From: Spirochaetota bacterium
GTDB taxonomy: Bacteria; Spirochaetota; B62-G9; DRHN01
Length of the DNA: 42,797 nucleotides
Reading direction: 5' to 3'
Assembly: GCA_016934265.1 (NCBI GenBank)
Contig: JAFGTF010000030.1
Coordinates: 1 to 42,797 of the forward strand
A model generated the notes under the pieces. It was not told where the DNA came from. It made no database searches and was given only the letters and a program-made list of their open reading frames with translations. The position numbers and the translations under genes are program-made. Of the stretch, positions 35,542 to 42,797 are shown piece by piece. Each line of letters starts with the position of its first letter. Positions within the stretch are counted from its first letter, which is position 1.

Positions 35542-36219
35542 TTGAAACGAATTCTTTTCATCGTCGCTCTTCTCCCGCTACTTTCGCTGCCGTTGTTCGC
35601 CCAGGAAGGGGTGGATATCCAAATCGTCTCGATTAACGACATCAAGGACCGTATGTCGGAAAAGTCCACCGCGATAGAGGACTACACCGCTCAATTCATC
35701 TGGGTAAACGGAGACGTCCGATATACCGGGAAGATCAAGTACAAGAAACCGGACATGCTGCTTCTGGAGTTCGTCGAGCCCGAGGGCCAGAAGATAGTCG
35801 CCAACGAACGCGTACTGTTCATCTACATACCCTATCTGAAGGTGGTATGCCAGCAGTCGCTTGGCGAAGATACCGAGTCTAGTATTCTCTCGACCGCTTC
35901 CGAGTCGGGACTCTCGAAGCTTTTCGAAGAGTACTCTTTCTCCTTCTACGATACGAGCGAACCGCAGCCGTTCGGCAACACGAGTGCATATCATCTTAAA
36001 CTGGTCCAGAAAAGACCGAAGGTGGGATTCAAACAGATGGATATGTGGGTTTCGGAAAACGGCCTCATCCTCCAGTCGAGCAGTGTTTCACCGAACGGCG
36101 TAACCGTGAGTCTTTCGTTCTCCGAAATCCAGCTCAATGTCGAGCTTCCAGATTATATCTTTGAATTCGAGGTGCCTGCAGACGCCCAGATAATCAGGAA
36201 TATCATCGTCCCGTTTTAG
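35542..36219 (+). CDS. LolA-like outer-membrane lipoprotein carrier
   Basis: A periplasmic protein of the LolA/LolB fold, which carries lipoproteins to the outer membrane. From TTG 35542 it has 225 aa, with a signal peptide (KRILFIVALLPLL, cleavage after LFA). The mature fold pattern is alternating strands such as DYTAQFIWVNGDVRYTGKIKYKKPDMLLLEF, typical of the family, then PYLKVVCQQSL and a C-terminal FEFEVPADAQII. GGAG lies eight bases before the TTG, which decides the start over the longer frame from 35428. It is followed by rodZ after 27 bases. The exact assignment (LolA versus another LolA-like protein) is uncertain. Confidence 0.82.
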   Translation: MKRILFIVALLPLLSLPLFAQEGVDIQIVSINDIKDRMSEKSTAIEDYTAQFIWVNGDVRYTGKIKYKKPDMLLLEFVEPEGQKIVANERVLFIYIPYLKVVCQQSLGEDTESSILSTASESGLSKLFEEYSFSFYDTSEPQPFGNTSAYHLKLVQKRPKVGFKQMDMWVSENGLILQSSSVSPNGVTVSLSFSEIQLNVELPDYIFEFEVPADAQIIRNIIVPF

Positions 36220-36246
36220 AAAATTTATAGTATCGAGAGGAGGCGT

Positions 36247-37404
36247 ATGAACCAGCTGGGACCGCTCTTCAGAGAAGCCAGGATACAATCCGGCAAGACA
36301 CTCGATGACGCGGTGAGGGAAACGAAAATTGCAAAAAAGTACCTCATCGCCATAGAGAATGAAGACTTCGATATATTTCCCGGCGAGACATATCTCGTCG
36401 GTTTCCTCAGGAACTACGCCCAGTTTCTGGGGCTCGATTCCGATGAAATGGTCATAAAGTATCGGGACTATAAGATACAGGAACAGCCCGCGCCCATTGA
36501 ACAGCTCGTTGCGCGCCCGAAGAATGCTCGGCGCAATATCCTGCTTGCGTTCGTCGTGCTCATCGTCATAGGCGCCGCTCTTTACGTCATTCTGGGTGGA
36601 AAAGACAGTAAGGGGGAGGAGAAACAAAAGAAGGCGCAGAAAACGGAACAGGTAGAAAAAGCGGTGAGCGAAGACGAGGCACGGGCGATCGTATTCGAGG
36701 AGGAGGAGCTGACTCGTGACTTCTCGAGGGGCGATAAAATCAGTATTTCTCACAAGGGGAAAGAACACATCATCTCGATAGACGGGATCGAAGAGGACCT
36801 GCTGTTCTCCATCAGCTCCATACCCTTCTCGCTGGCGGCGGACGAGAGGGTCGAGATCGATTTCGACAGGGACGGACGAAAAGATCTTTTAATCAGGACG
36901 AATATGCTCGGTGTCGATACGGTCAATCTCACGATCAAACGGCTCTATAAAACTGCCGTTACGGACTCCGATATTACTCTCAGCGGGGAGGAAGAGAGCG
37001 CCGGTACGATTACGGGCCCACCTGAAGTCGTAATAATCAAGGAATCAGATCTCGTCTCGACGGGACCGATCGCCCCCGAGACCGGTTTTCAGATCGTCTC
37101 TGGCTACGAAAGAACAGACATCTCCACCCTTATCAGGGCGCGTGCAACCGTGTATGTGGGATACTACGTGGACGAAGAGGGTAAGGAGGAGGCGCTTCTC
37201 AAAGCCGGCGACGAGCTGGAAATCAATGCGGAGGAGATGCTTCGGTTAACCGCCACGAACGCGAATGCGGCGGAAATGGAGATCAACAGGGTACCGGTTG
37301 ATCTCGGCAAAAGCGGCGAGACAGTCTTGAAGCTTGTCAGATGGTACCGCGACGCAAGCGACAGCGACCTGTTCCATCTCGTCATCGATGACTGGAATCG
37401 ATAA
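36247..37404 (+). CDS. rodZ: RodZ-like cell-shape protein (HTH, membrane helix, DUF4115)
   Basis: RodZ links MreB filaments to the membrane and elongation complex. Seen: an N-terminal HTH_25 domain (about 5-70; GPLFREARIQSGKTLDDAVRETKIAKKYLIAIE, FPGETYLVGFLRNYA), a basic stop-transfer stretch (RPKNARRN), one membrane helix (about 97-116), a charged Glu/Lys linker, and a C-terminal periplasmic DUF4115-like beta domain ending in VPVDLGKSGETVLKL. A strong AGAGGAGG precedes the ATG. At 385 aa it is somewhat longer than the E. coli protein because of the linker and an extra domain at about 165-260. Converges on the aldo/keto reductase gene. Confidence 0.86.
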   Translation: MNQLGPLFREARIQSGKTLDDAVRETKIAKKYLIAIENEDFDIFPGETYLVGFLRNYAQFLGLDSDEMVIKYRDYKIQEQPAPIEQLVARPKNARRNILLAFVVLIVIGAALYVILGGKDSKGEEKQKKAQKTEQVEKAVSEDEARAIVFEEEELTRDFSRGDKISISHKGKEHIISIDGIEEDLLFSISSIPFSLAADERVEIDFDRDGRKDLLIRTNMLGVDTVNLTIKRLYKTAVTDSDITLSGEEESAGTITGPPEVVIIKESDLVSTGPIAPETGFQIVSGYERTDISTLIRARATVYVGYYVDEEGKEEALLKAGDELEINAEEMLRLTATNANAAEMEINRVPVDLGKSGETVLKLVRWYRDASDSDLFHLVIDDWNR

Positions 37405-37449
37405 GATAAAGCGCTGTCGGGGCGGACGGTCTATCGAGGGAAAACCGTA

Positions 37450-38463
37450 TTACGGGCCGGTCTCTCTTTTTCTCGTATAACGCTCGATAAATCGGTACGG
37501 GTAGGGAAGCGGCATCTCCCCGGCCCGGTCAAGACGTTCTTCCTCTTCCGGTTCGAGCTTCCATCCGGTACAGCCGAGGTTCTCCGTCAACTGCGTAACG
37601 TTTTTCGCGCCGATGACTGGGGCGGTTACTCCGCGCTTTCCGAGGAGCCAGTTCAAAGCGATCTGGGCAGGTGTTCTGCCGATCCTGCCGCCGATTTCAT
37701 CAAGCGTATCGATAAGCTTCCATAGACGATCGTTCGCACGCTGCTCCGGTTGGTCGTCCCACCGGTCCTTTCTGCCGACACGGCTGTCTTCCGGCGGGAG
37801 CTCATTTTTTTTGTATTTTCCGGTGAGCCATCCGCCCGCGAGAGGCGACCAACAGAGAACCCCGAGCCCCTCTTCTATGCAGAGCGGGATCAGCTCCCAC
37901 TCCGTACTCCGAACGAGGAGGCTGTATTCGGGCTGCAGAGAACAGAAACGCGGCAGTCTTTTCGCGGCCGACAACGACAACGCACGCTGGAGGGCGGAGG
38001 GAGTGAAGTTGGAAGCCCCTATGTAGCGTACTTTTCCGGATCTCACGACATCAGAAAAAGCATCGAGCGTTTCTTCGAGAGGAGTCGACCTGTCGTAGCA
38101 GTGCGCCTGATAGAGGTCTATGTAATCCGTGCGGAGACGTTCGAGACTCCTGTCGATCTGGGAGAGGATGTGCTTTCTCGTAAGACCCGTATCATTGGGA
38201 CCGTCGCCGGCCGGAAAAAAGACCTTCGAGGCAACCACCACAGAATCCCTGCGCTTTTTTTTCTGTATCCATCTGCCGAGGATCGTCTCGCTCCTTCCGT
38301 CGTTATAGATGTTCGCAGTATCGACGAGGGTTCCGCCCGAATCGAAGAAGAGATCGAGCATGCGGTGAGACTCCGCTTCATCCGCCACCCACCCGAACGT
38401 CTGGGTGCCGAACGCGACTTCGGATACCTTGAGACCCGTCGAGCCGAGAAATCTGTATTCCAT
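37450..38463 (-). CDS. aldo/keto reductase
   Basis: A cytosolic NAD(P)H-dependent oxidoreductase, 337 aa. The AKR catalytic tetrad is present: Asp48 and Tyr53 (VDTANIYNDG), Lys80 (VASKVF), and His121 (LYQAHCYD). The NADPH-binding segment GVTAPVIGAKNVTQL lies near the C-terminus. It resembles the AKR11/AKR12-type group, such as YrpG/YghZ relatives; the substrate is unknown. ATG follows a GGGGGATG stretch. It is monocistronic and divergent from the carbohydrate locus that follows. Confidence 0.93.
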   Translation of the reverse strand: MEYRFLGSTGLKVSEVAFGTQTFGWVADEAESHRMLDLFFDSGGTLVDTANIYNDGRSETILGRWIQKKKRRDSVVVASKVFFPAGDGPNDTGLTRKHILSQIDRSLERLRTDYIDLYQAHCYDRSTPLEETLDAFSDVVRSGKVRYIGASNFTPSALQRALSLSAAKRLPRFCSLQPEYSLLVRSTEWELIPLCIEEGLGVLCWSPLAGGWLTGKYKKNELPPEDSRVGRKDRWDDQPEQRANDRLWKLIDTLDEIGGRIGRTPAQIALNWLLGKRGVTAPVIGAKNVTQLTENLGCTGWKLEPEEEERLDRAGEMPLPYPYRFIERYTRKRETGP

Positions 38464-38668
38464 TTACATCCCCCAGAGGCTCTATAGAATTATGTTCTTT
38501 CTCATGCGGATAATAAAGACCGTGCGACTAGACCTCCGGCGCGCATATATGCGGATTCACCTTCAGAATGATGGGGGTGACGCATACTAGCAGGAGGCCG
38601 CACTTAAGATTCTACTATATGCAGGGCTCGCTGTCCACAAAGAAACGATCGGTATCAAAACCGTCGAT

Positions 38669-38680
38669 ACCGTAAACGGT
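38669..38680. promoter_or_regulatory. short palindrome, possible operator
   Basis: ACCGTAAACGGT: 5-base arms around AA, about 100 bases upstream of the rbsK-type promoter. Possible LacI-type or other regulator site; unsupported by a second copy. Confidence 0.3.
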
Positions 38681-38750
38681 GAATATGGTAAACGATTTCC
38701 ATCGTAGCGTTTGGGGGATTATGAACTGCCGGTATTCGAGAGGCCGACGA

Positions 38751-38775
38751 AATAAGGGTAGGCGACAGCCTTATT
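38751..38775. promoter_or_regulatory. inverted repeat just upstream of the promoter
   Basis: AATAAGG and CCTTATT, 11-base spacer, immediately upstream of the -35 box. The placement suits an activator site or a hairpin. Confidence 0.4.
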
Positions 38776-38783
38776 CAGCCCCC

Positions 38784-38812
38784 TTGACTTGTTAGGCGAT
38801 TTGCAATAGTAT
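38784..38812 (+). promoter_or_regulatory. sigma-70 promoter of the kinase/isomerase operon
   Basis: TTGACT (38784-38789), 17-base spacer, TAGTAT (38807-38812), about 68 bases before the TTG start at 38881. Confidence 0.6.
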
Positions 38813-38880
38813 TCACCGTAGGATTGTACCGCGAATGAGCCCGCGCAGGCGGTAGATGCGGTGTGCTATGGAGGAGAGAG

Positions 38881-39861
38881 TTGGGAAAACGACCGAGGAT
38901 CGTGGTAGCCGGGAGCGCAAACGTCGATCTCATCATGAAGGTCGAGCGGGTACCGGCGCCGGGGGAAACGCTTCCCCAAGGCAGTTTTTCGGTTGCCGCC
39001 GGAGGGAAAGGGGCCAACCAGGCCGTGACGCTTGCGAGGCTCGGCGGTGACGTTCATTTCGTTGGAAGGCTGGGGAACGACCATTTCGGCGCGTTCGAAG
39101 AACAGAGCCTGAAAAGCGCCGGTGTCTCGCTTGACATGGTCGTAAAAGACGATACCACCCACACCGGCATCACGATAATACTGATCGATTCGGACGGACA
39201 GAACGCGATGGTACCCGATTTGGGAGCAAACATGATGCTGTCCGAATCCGATATTGACCGTGCAGCAGGTCTCATACGGGGTTCGGACCTTCTCCTTCTC
39301 CAGTTCGAGGTTCCGGAAGCGGCAAACAGGCGGGCGCTCGATATTGCACGCGACGCTTCCGTTCCCGTCGTGCTCAATCCTGCACCGTATCTGCCGGAAG
39401 ACCTCCAAATGCTGAAAGCCTCCTGGATTTCGACCCCGAACCTTGTCGAAGCGGAAGAGCTCGCCCGGCTTGCGGGCGCCGCCGGGACCGGGTCGGAGCC
39501 TACGGATTCCGTCAGCAAAAAAAAGCGGGCGCACGATGCAGGGAAGACACTGCTGGAAGCGGGGGTGGAGAATGTAGTGATAACGATGGGGGACAGCGGT
39601 TCTCTCTACGCCTCGGAAAGAAAGACGAAGCTTTTCGGTTCGTACCACGTCACGGCCGTCGACGCAACCGCAGCCGGTGATTGCTTTACCGCCGCCCTTG
39701 CGTACGGTCTTGTAACCGGCAATTCGATCGAGGACGCCGTTCGTTTTGCGAGTGCGGCCGCTGCGATCACGGTGTCGCGGCGGGGTGCACAGCCCTCGCT
39801 CCCGACGAAGACGGAAGTGATTGAATTCATCGACAAACGAATCGGCGAGTGGGGGAAATGA
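38881..39861 (+). CDS. rbsK: PfkB-family sugar kinase, ribokinase-like
   Basis: Phosphorylates a sugar (ribose or another pentose/ketose) with ATP. From TTG 38881 it has 326 aa. Seen: PfkB signature 1 GGKGANQAV (41-49), substrate-side SANVDLIMKVERVPAPGE, VVLNPAP, TPNLVEAEEL, VITMGDSG, and signature 2 DATAAGDCFTAAL with catalytic Asp267. The start is set by GGAGGAGAG ending directly before TTG 38881; GTG 38863 would put that site inside the gene. The stop overlaps the following SIS gene by four bases (ATGA). It resembles ribokinase most, but the neighbours suggest a less common ketose. Confidence 0.88.
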   Translation: MGKRPRIVVAGSANVDLIMKVERVPAPGETLPQGSFSVAAGGKGANQAVTLARLGGDVHFVGRLGNDHFGAFEEQSLKSAGVSLDMVVKDDTTHTGITIILIDSDGQNAMVPDLGANMMLSESDIDRAAGLIRGSDLLLLQFEVPEAANRRALDIARDASVPVVLNPAPYLPEDLQMLKASWISTPNLVEAEELARLAGAAGTGSEPTDSVSKKKRAHDAGKTLLEAGVENVVITMGDSGSLYASERKTKLFGSYHVTAVDATAAGDCFTAALAYGLVTGNSIEDAVRFASAAAAITVSRRGAQPSLPTKTEVIEFIDKRIGEWGK

Positions 39862-40427
39862 TGCTAAAAAAAGGGGAGTTTGTCTCATTGCAACGGATGA
39901 TACTTGCAGAAATCGGGTCTGTGCTAGAAAGAGTGGATGAGACGCGGGTTGAATCCCTTATCGAAGCGATACTAAGCGCCCGGGCGGTGTTCCTGGTCGG
40001 TGTCGGGAGGGTGTTTCTCTCCCTTCAGGCTATGGCGAAACGCCTGTTTCATCTCGGTATAGACGTTCATCTCGTCGGAGACATAAACGAACCTGCGTGC
40101 CGTCACGGCGACCTTCTCATAGTAGGATCGGGATCGGGTGAGTCGATTGTTCCCCTGTCGATCGCCGAACGGGCGAAACAGGTCGGCGCCACGGTTGTTC
40201 ATATCGGCGCCGATGAGGAATGCGCGCTCGCGAAATACCGGGATATGTTCGTCAGGCTGCCTGCGCCCACCAAACGGAAGAGATCGAAAACGCCTTCCTT
40301 CCAGCCCATGTCGTCCCTCTTCGAGCAGAGCCTCCTGATATTCTCCGATACCGTGGCCCTCATGATCATGCGGCGCAAGGGGATCGACCATGCGGTACTG
40401 GAGCAAACGCACGCAAACCTGGAATGA
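39858..40427 (+). CDS. SIS-domain sugar-phosphate isomerase, 6-phospho-3-hexuloisomerase-like
   Basis: A 189-aa single SIS-domain protein. VFLVGVGRVFLSLQAMAKRLFHLGIDVHLVGD and LLIVGSGSGES follow the plan of 6-phospho-3-hexuloisomerase (HxlB) and arabinose-5-phosphate isomerases. Where HxlB has GRSG this protein has GRVF, so the exact substrate is uncertain. No hexulose-phosphate synthase partner is in the window. ATG 39858 overlaps the kinase stop (ATGA), so the two are coupled and presumably act in sequence on one sugar phosphate. Confidence 0.85.
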   Translation: MMLKKGEFVSLQRMILAEIGSVLERVDETRVESLIEAILSARAVFLVGVGRVFLSLQAMAKRLFHLGIDVHLVGDINEPACRHGDLLIVGSGSGESIVPLSIAERAKQVGATVVHIGADEECALAKYRDMFVRLPAPTKRKRSKTPSFQPMSSLFEQSLLIFSDTVALMIMRRKGIDHAVLEQTHANLE

Positions 40428-40564
40428 TACGAAGGGCCGCGTCGTTGTTATCACGAAGCCGGATCATGACCTCATGTTTTAAGCCGTCGGATGGCAATCG
40501 GCCGTTCGCCAGTTCGCCATCATCCGATCTTGGTGCGGCGCTTCAGTATATCATTGTCTTCGAA

Positions 40565-40945
40565 CTATCTCAAAAAGAGAGGCGAGAGGTCCGGGTCATC
40601 GACGACCCACCAGCGTTTGCCGAGTGTTCTCGGGGGGTGAATATCGTCGTGTTCGGGCGCATCGAAAATATCGTCGTAGGTGCTCGGTTTGTCGAGATAG
40701 AGTACGTGATGGTGAACGACGTTCTCGTGTTCGTACCACTCCTCCCATGGCTTTGAGCGTAGGTGTTCGTCCGGGGGAACGGCGTTGATGACGGTTCCGT
40801 AACCAGGGACGTCACGTACGATCCATTCATAGTCCCCGTACCAGCGGTCGGTGATTTCGTTCTTCGATTCGGGAAAAAGCAGGCGGAAATCAAGACCTAT
40901 AGAAAGAAATGCGTTTTGCAGATTCTTCGATACCAGTTCCTCCAT
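40565..40945 (-). CDS. small acidic conserved-looking protein, unknown function
   Basis: A 126-aa soluble protein rich in Asp, Glu and Trp (DRWYGDYEWIVRDVPGYG, KPWEEWYEHENVV, GKRWWVVDDPDL). No family was recognised. Several overlapping open frames exist here. This one was chosen because its composition is protein-like (aromatic and acidic patches, no Arg/Ser noise) and because GGGAGG lies about 10 bases before the ATG. It is divergent from the epimerase gene and convergent with the SIS gene. Confidence 0.6.
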   Translation of the reverse strand: MEELVSKNLQNAFLSIGLDFRLLFPESKNEITDRWYGDYEWIVRDVPGYGTVINAVPPDEHLRSKPWEEWYEHENVVHHHVLYLDKPSTYDDIFDAPEHDDIHPPRTLGKRWWVVDDPDLSPLFLR

Positions 40946-40968
40946 GACCGGGTTTCCTCCCTGACGAA

Positions 40969-41048
40969 TTTGACAGCATCAGTGTACACCGAATCATGCT
41001 TGTGGTGCAATAAAAGGTTTGACAGTATCATTGCCGTACGGTGTACAC
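40969..41048 (+). promoter_or_regulatory. duplicated TTTGACAG / GTGTACAC regulatory region
   Basis: TTTGACAG occurs at 40969 and 41018, and the perfect 8-base palindrome GTGTACAC at 40982 and 41041. The gap between the two elements differs by exactly 10 bases between copies (start to start 13 versus 23), one helical turn. The second copy forms a promoter: TTGACA 41019-41024, 17-base spacer, TGTACA 41042-41047 as -10. A repressor on GTGTACAC would cover the -10. Confidence 0.65.
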
Positions 41049-41069
41049 AGGATCTAAAAGGAGACTCGG

Positions 41070-41921
41070 ATGGCTAAATGCGGTGCGTGGTGCCTCCTAT
41101 GGGGACCGACCTTCGATGAACGGTATCTTCACCTGATAGACCACGTTGCAGGGATCGGTTTCGACGGGCTCGAGATCCCTCTCGATGACGGCATACTAAA
41201 AAATCTTCCGAAAAAGCAGATGAAGGCGAAGATGCAGGAGAGCGGGATGGCCGTCACTTTCTGTGCGGGCTTGAGCGAGAAGGAGAATATAACGAAGAAG
41301 AGCCGTGCCGCACAAAGACGGGGGGTCGAATATCTCAAACACTGCGTCGACACGGTGAAGGAGTTCGGGGGAGACTGTCTCGCCGGCATTCTATACGGTG
41401 TTTGGGGAGGGTTTACCGGAAACCCGCCGACTGAGGACGAGCTCAAGCGATCCGCCTCCTGCATACGGAAAGTCGCGGAATACGCATCCACAATCGGAAT
41501 AGACCTTGCAATCGAGCCGTGCTGCAGGTTCGAATGCTATCTGCTCGCTACGGTGGAAGACGGCCTCAGGTACATCGAGATGGTCGGAATGCCGAATCTC
41601 GGGCTCCTTTTAGATACCTTTCAGATGAACATCGAAGAAAAAAACCTGCCTCTGGCGATTCGAAGGGCCGATAAAAAACTTTTTCATTTTCATGTGTGCG
41701 CAAGCGACAGGGGCGTTCCAGGCACCGGGCATACAGACTGGGGAGGAGTGTTCGAGGCCCTGAAGAGCATCGGGTACAAGCGCTGGCTTACCGTGGAATC
41801 GTTCAGCCCCGTACCGGGAGGAGGGGCGGGGCGTGCGGCGAAAGTTTGGCGTGCGCTGGCCTCGTCTCCGGACGAGATAGCGAAAGGCGGACTTGCGCTC
41901 GTCCGCGCTCACTTGAAGTAA
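41070..41921 (+). CDS. ketose 3-epimerase-like sugar isomerase (xylose isomerase-like TIM barrel)
   Basis: A 283-aa TIM-barrel enzyme of the sugar phosphate isomerase/epimerase (AP_endonuc_2) superfamily. Candidate metal ligands are Glu149 (LAIEP), Asp182 (LLLDTFQMNIEE), His208 (FHFHVCASDRG) and Glu243 (LTVESF). Their spacing of 33, 26 and 35 residues equals that remembered for Agrobacterium D-psicose 3-epimerase (Glu150, Asp183, His209, Glu244). The second motifs DTFQMN and HFHVCASDRG also fit D-tagatose/D-psicose 3-epimerases. It likely interconverts ketoses at C3 using Mn2+ or Co2+. AAAAGGAG lies upstream of the ATG. Its own duplicated-operator promoter precedes it; the binding-protein gene follows. 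Confidence 0.88.
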   Translation: MAKCGAWCLLWGPTFDERYLHLIDHVAGIGFDGLEIPLDDGILKNLPKKQMKAKMQESGMAVTFCAGLSEKENITKKSRAAQRRGVEYLKHCVDTVKEFGGDCLAGILYGVWGGFTGNPPTEDELKRSASCIRKVAEYASTIGIDLAIEPCCRFECYLLATVEDGLRYIEMVGMPNLGLLLDTFQMNIEEKNLPLAIRRADKKLFHFHVCASDRGVPGTGHTDWGGVFEALKSIGYKRWLTVESFSPVPGGGAGRAAKVWRALASSPDEIAKGGLALVRAHLK

Positions 41922-41968
41922 TCGAACCGCCGGGCCTATACTGGTTAACAGATTTTTAACTAAATTTC

Positions 41969-41996
41969 TTGACAAACACGATTGACATGGTAAGAT
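41969..41996 (+). promoter_or_regulatory. putative sigma-70 promoter of the second sugar-binding-protein gene
   Basis: TTGACA (41969-41974), 16-base spacer, TAAGAT (41991-41996). The leader to the ATG at 42136 is about 130 bases and ends in a strong AAAGGAGG. A second TTGACA begins at 41982, leaving the exact start uncertain. I saw no riboswitch in the leader. Confidence 0.55.
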
Positions 41997-42135
41997 ATTT
42001 ATTGTATGCGTCTTGTTGTGTCCTTATAGCGATAGTAACATGCACTATTGTTCCAACCCGTTGTAATGAAGTGTACCTTTAGTAACTTTTTTCGGAGCCA
42101 TTTTAAGGAGTAAATCCAACAAAGGAGGTATTGCT

Positions 42136-42797
42136 ATGAGCAAGAAGATTGTGCTGCTCTTTTGCGCTTTCTTGCTTCTCTTTCTACCCTTGCTGGCGCT
42201 TGCAGGGACTGAAAAAAAGGCGGAACCCGAAGAGAAGGTAAAGATCATCGAGAAAGAAAAGATCGTCGAAGTCGCACCTGAAAAGGTCAACTTCAAGGGG
42301 AGGACGCTCAGCATTCTCGTCAACGATACGCACGTACAGGTCGTCGACGCATGGAAGCCGTTGTGGGAGAGGGAGACCGGCGGTAAGATCAACGTCATCC
42401 TCGTGCCGTATGCCGGGATCAGTGACAAGCTGTGGATCGATTTCAGAACTAAGACCGGTACGATCGACACAGCGGCCATCCCCTCCACATGGTTGGGAGA
42501 CATGGCCGGAGGCGGCCATGTGGTCGAACTTGATCCTCTAATTGCAAAGTATGGCTACCCTGACTGGGAAGATGTTCTACCGGCAATAAAAGTTATCACC
42601 AAATGGGCTGGAAAGACGGTGGCCTTCCCTTATGACGGCGACAACCATATGACCTACTACAGAAAGGATGCGCTCGAAGTGCCGAAGTACCAGGACCAAT
42701 TCAAGAAGAAATACGGCTACCTCTACCACATGCCGCCCAAGGACTGGGATGAGGTGAGGGATATTGCCGAGTTCTTCAACGGATGGGACTGGGACAA
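42136..42797 (+). CDS. sugar ABC transporter substrate-binding protein (5' part, cut by window end)
   Basis: The first 220 codons of an extracellular family 1 solute-binding protein. ATG 42136 has AAAGGAGG eight bases upstream. The signal peptide (KKIVLLFCAFLLLFLPLLALA) is followed by a charged Lys/Glu spacer and then the binding-protein fold: LSILVNDTHVQVVD, WKPLWERETGGKINVI, DTAAIPSTWLGDMA, VVELDPLI, VAFPYDGDNHMTYYRKDAL. The last segment is the family's typical hinge motif. Its position after the kinase, SIS and epimerase genes suggests it imports the ketose or pentose they process. The permeases should lie beyond the window. Confidence 0.88.
   Translation, partial: MSKKIVLLFCAFLLLFLPLLALAGTEKKAEPEEKVKIIEKEKIVEVAPEKVNFKGRTLSILVNDTHVQVVDAWKPLWERETGGKINVILVPYAGISDKLWIDFRTKTGTIDTAAIPSTWLGDMAGGGHVVELDPLIAKYGYPDWEDVLPAIKVITKWAGKTVAFPYDGDNHMTYYRKDALEVPKYQDQFKKKYGYLYHMPPKDWDEVRDIAEFFNGWDWD

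Larger units (their letters stand above)
38464..38880. other. regulatory intergenic region before the carbohydrate locus
   Basis: This 417-base gap between divergent genes holds no convincing gene. It contains the palindrome ACCGTAAACGGT (38669-38680), an inverted repeat AATAAGG/CCTTATT (38751-38775) ending 8 bases before the promoter's -35 box, and the promoter itself (38784-38812). Confidence 0.6.

Noticed and set aside
38866..39888. 340-codon minus-strand open frame
   Set aside because: Antisense shadow of the ribokinase-like gene, rich in Arg and without recognisable motifs.
40220..40756. Plus-strand open frame overlapping the SIS gene end
   Set aside because: Its first part is a shifted frame of the SIS gene. 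The minus-strand protein in the second part has better composition and ribosome site.

Overview
The window most likely comes from a spirochaete-like, double-membrane, free-living bacterium. The genes point to an outer membrane (OmpA-type protein, Omp85-type barrel, LolA-like carrier, lipoproteins), a peptidoglycan wall (UppP, RodZ, SpoIID/LytB protein, FtsK) and heavy use of sugar ABC transporters. GTG and TTG starts and short overlaps between genes are common. The phylum is inferred from gene content and style, without any search. No integrase, transposase, rRNA or CRISPR array was seen.

Layout. 1-3.5 kb (+): SpoIID/LytB lipoprotein, then queA-tgt (queuosine in tRNA). 3.6-8.0 kb: exported proteins, namely a transglutaminase-fold protein (-), a small membrane protein coupled to a secreted glycosidase-like barrel (+), and a lipoprotein (+). 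8.1-13.6 kb (-): a tight operon of ompA-like, phosphohexomutase, rarA, 5-formyl-THF cyclo-ligase and MBL hydrolase. 13.8-21.8 kb (+): an AT-richer three-gene module of PLD-SNF2 helicase, AlbA_2/Schlafen ATP-binding protein and Eco57I-type DNA methyltransferase, which looks like an acquired defence or restriction-modification system. 21.8-22.1 kb: intergenic DNA with palindromic repeats and a decayed second permease 3' end. 22.1-26.4 kb (-): a sugar ABC operon (binding protein, Omp85-like barrel, two permeases) with no ATPase. 26.6-31.1 kb: spore-photoproduct-lyase-like radical SAM protein, tRNA-Pro(GGG), rimO, and an HMGL-type synthase/lyase fused to a Cache/PDC-like sensor (-). 31.3-37.4 kb: secreted unknown (-), then uppP-ftsK and lolA-like-rodZ (+), a cell-envelope and division block. 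37.4-42.8 kb: aldo/keto reductase (-), then a carbohydrate locus with PfkB/ribokinase, SIS isomerase, small unknown (-), ketose-3-epimerase-like barrel and the start of another sugar-binding protein cut by the window end.

The most noteworthy items are four. First, the helicase-PLD / AlbA_2 / methyltransferase trio does not match a complete textbook BREX or DISARM set. Second, an outer-membrane barrel gene is translationally coupled inside an inner-membrane ABC transporter operon. Third, the HMGL-Cache fusion has a sensor where related synthases carry a LeuA regulatory domain. Fourth, repeat and pseudogene debris lies at the right edge of the acquired module. All functional statements rest on motif recognition by eye.
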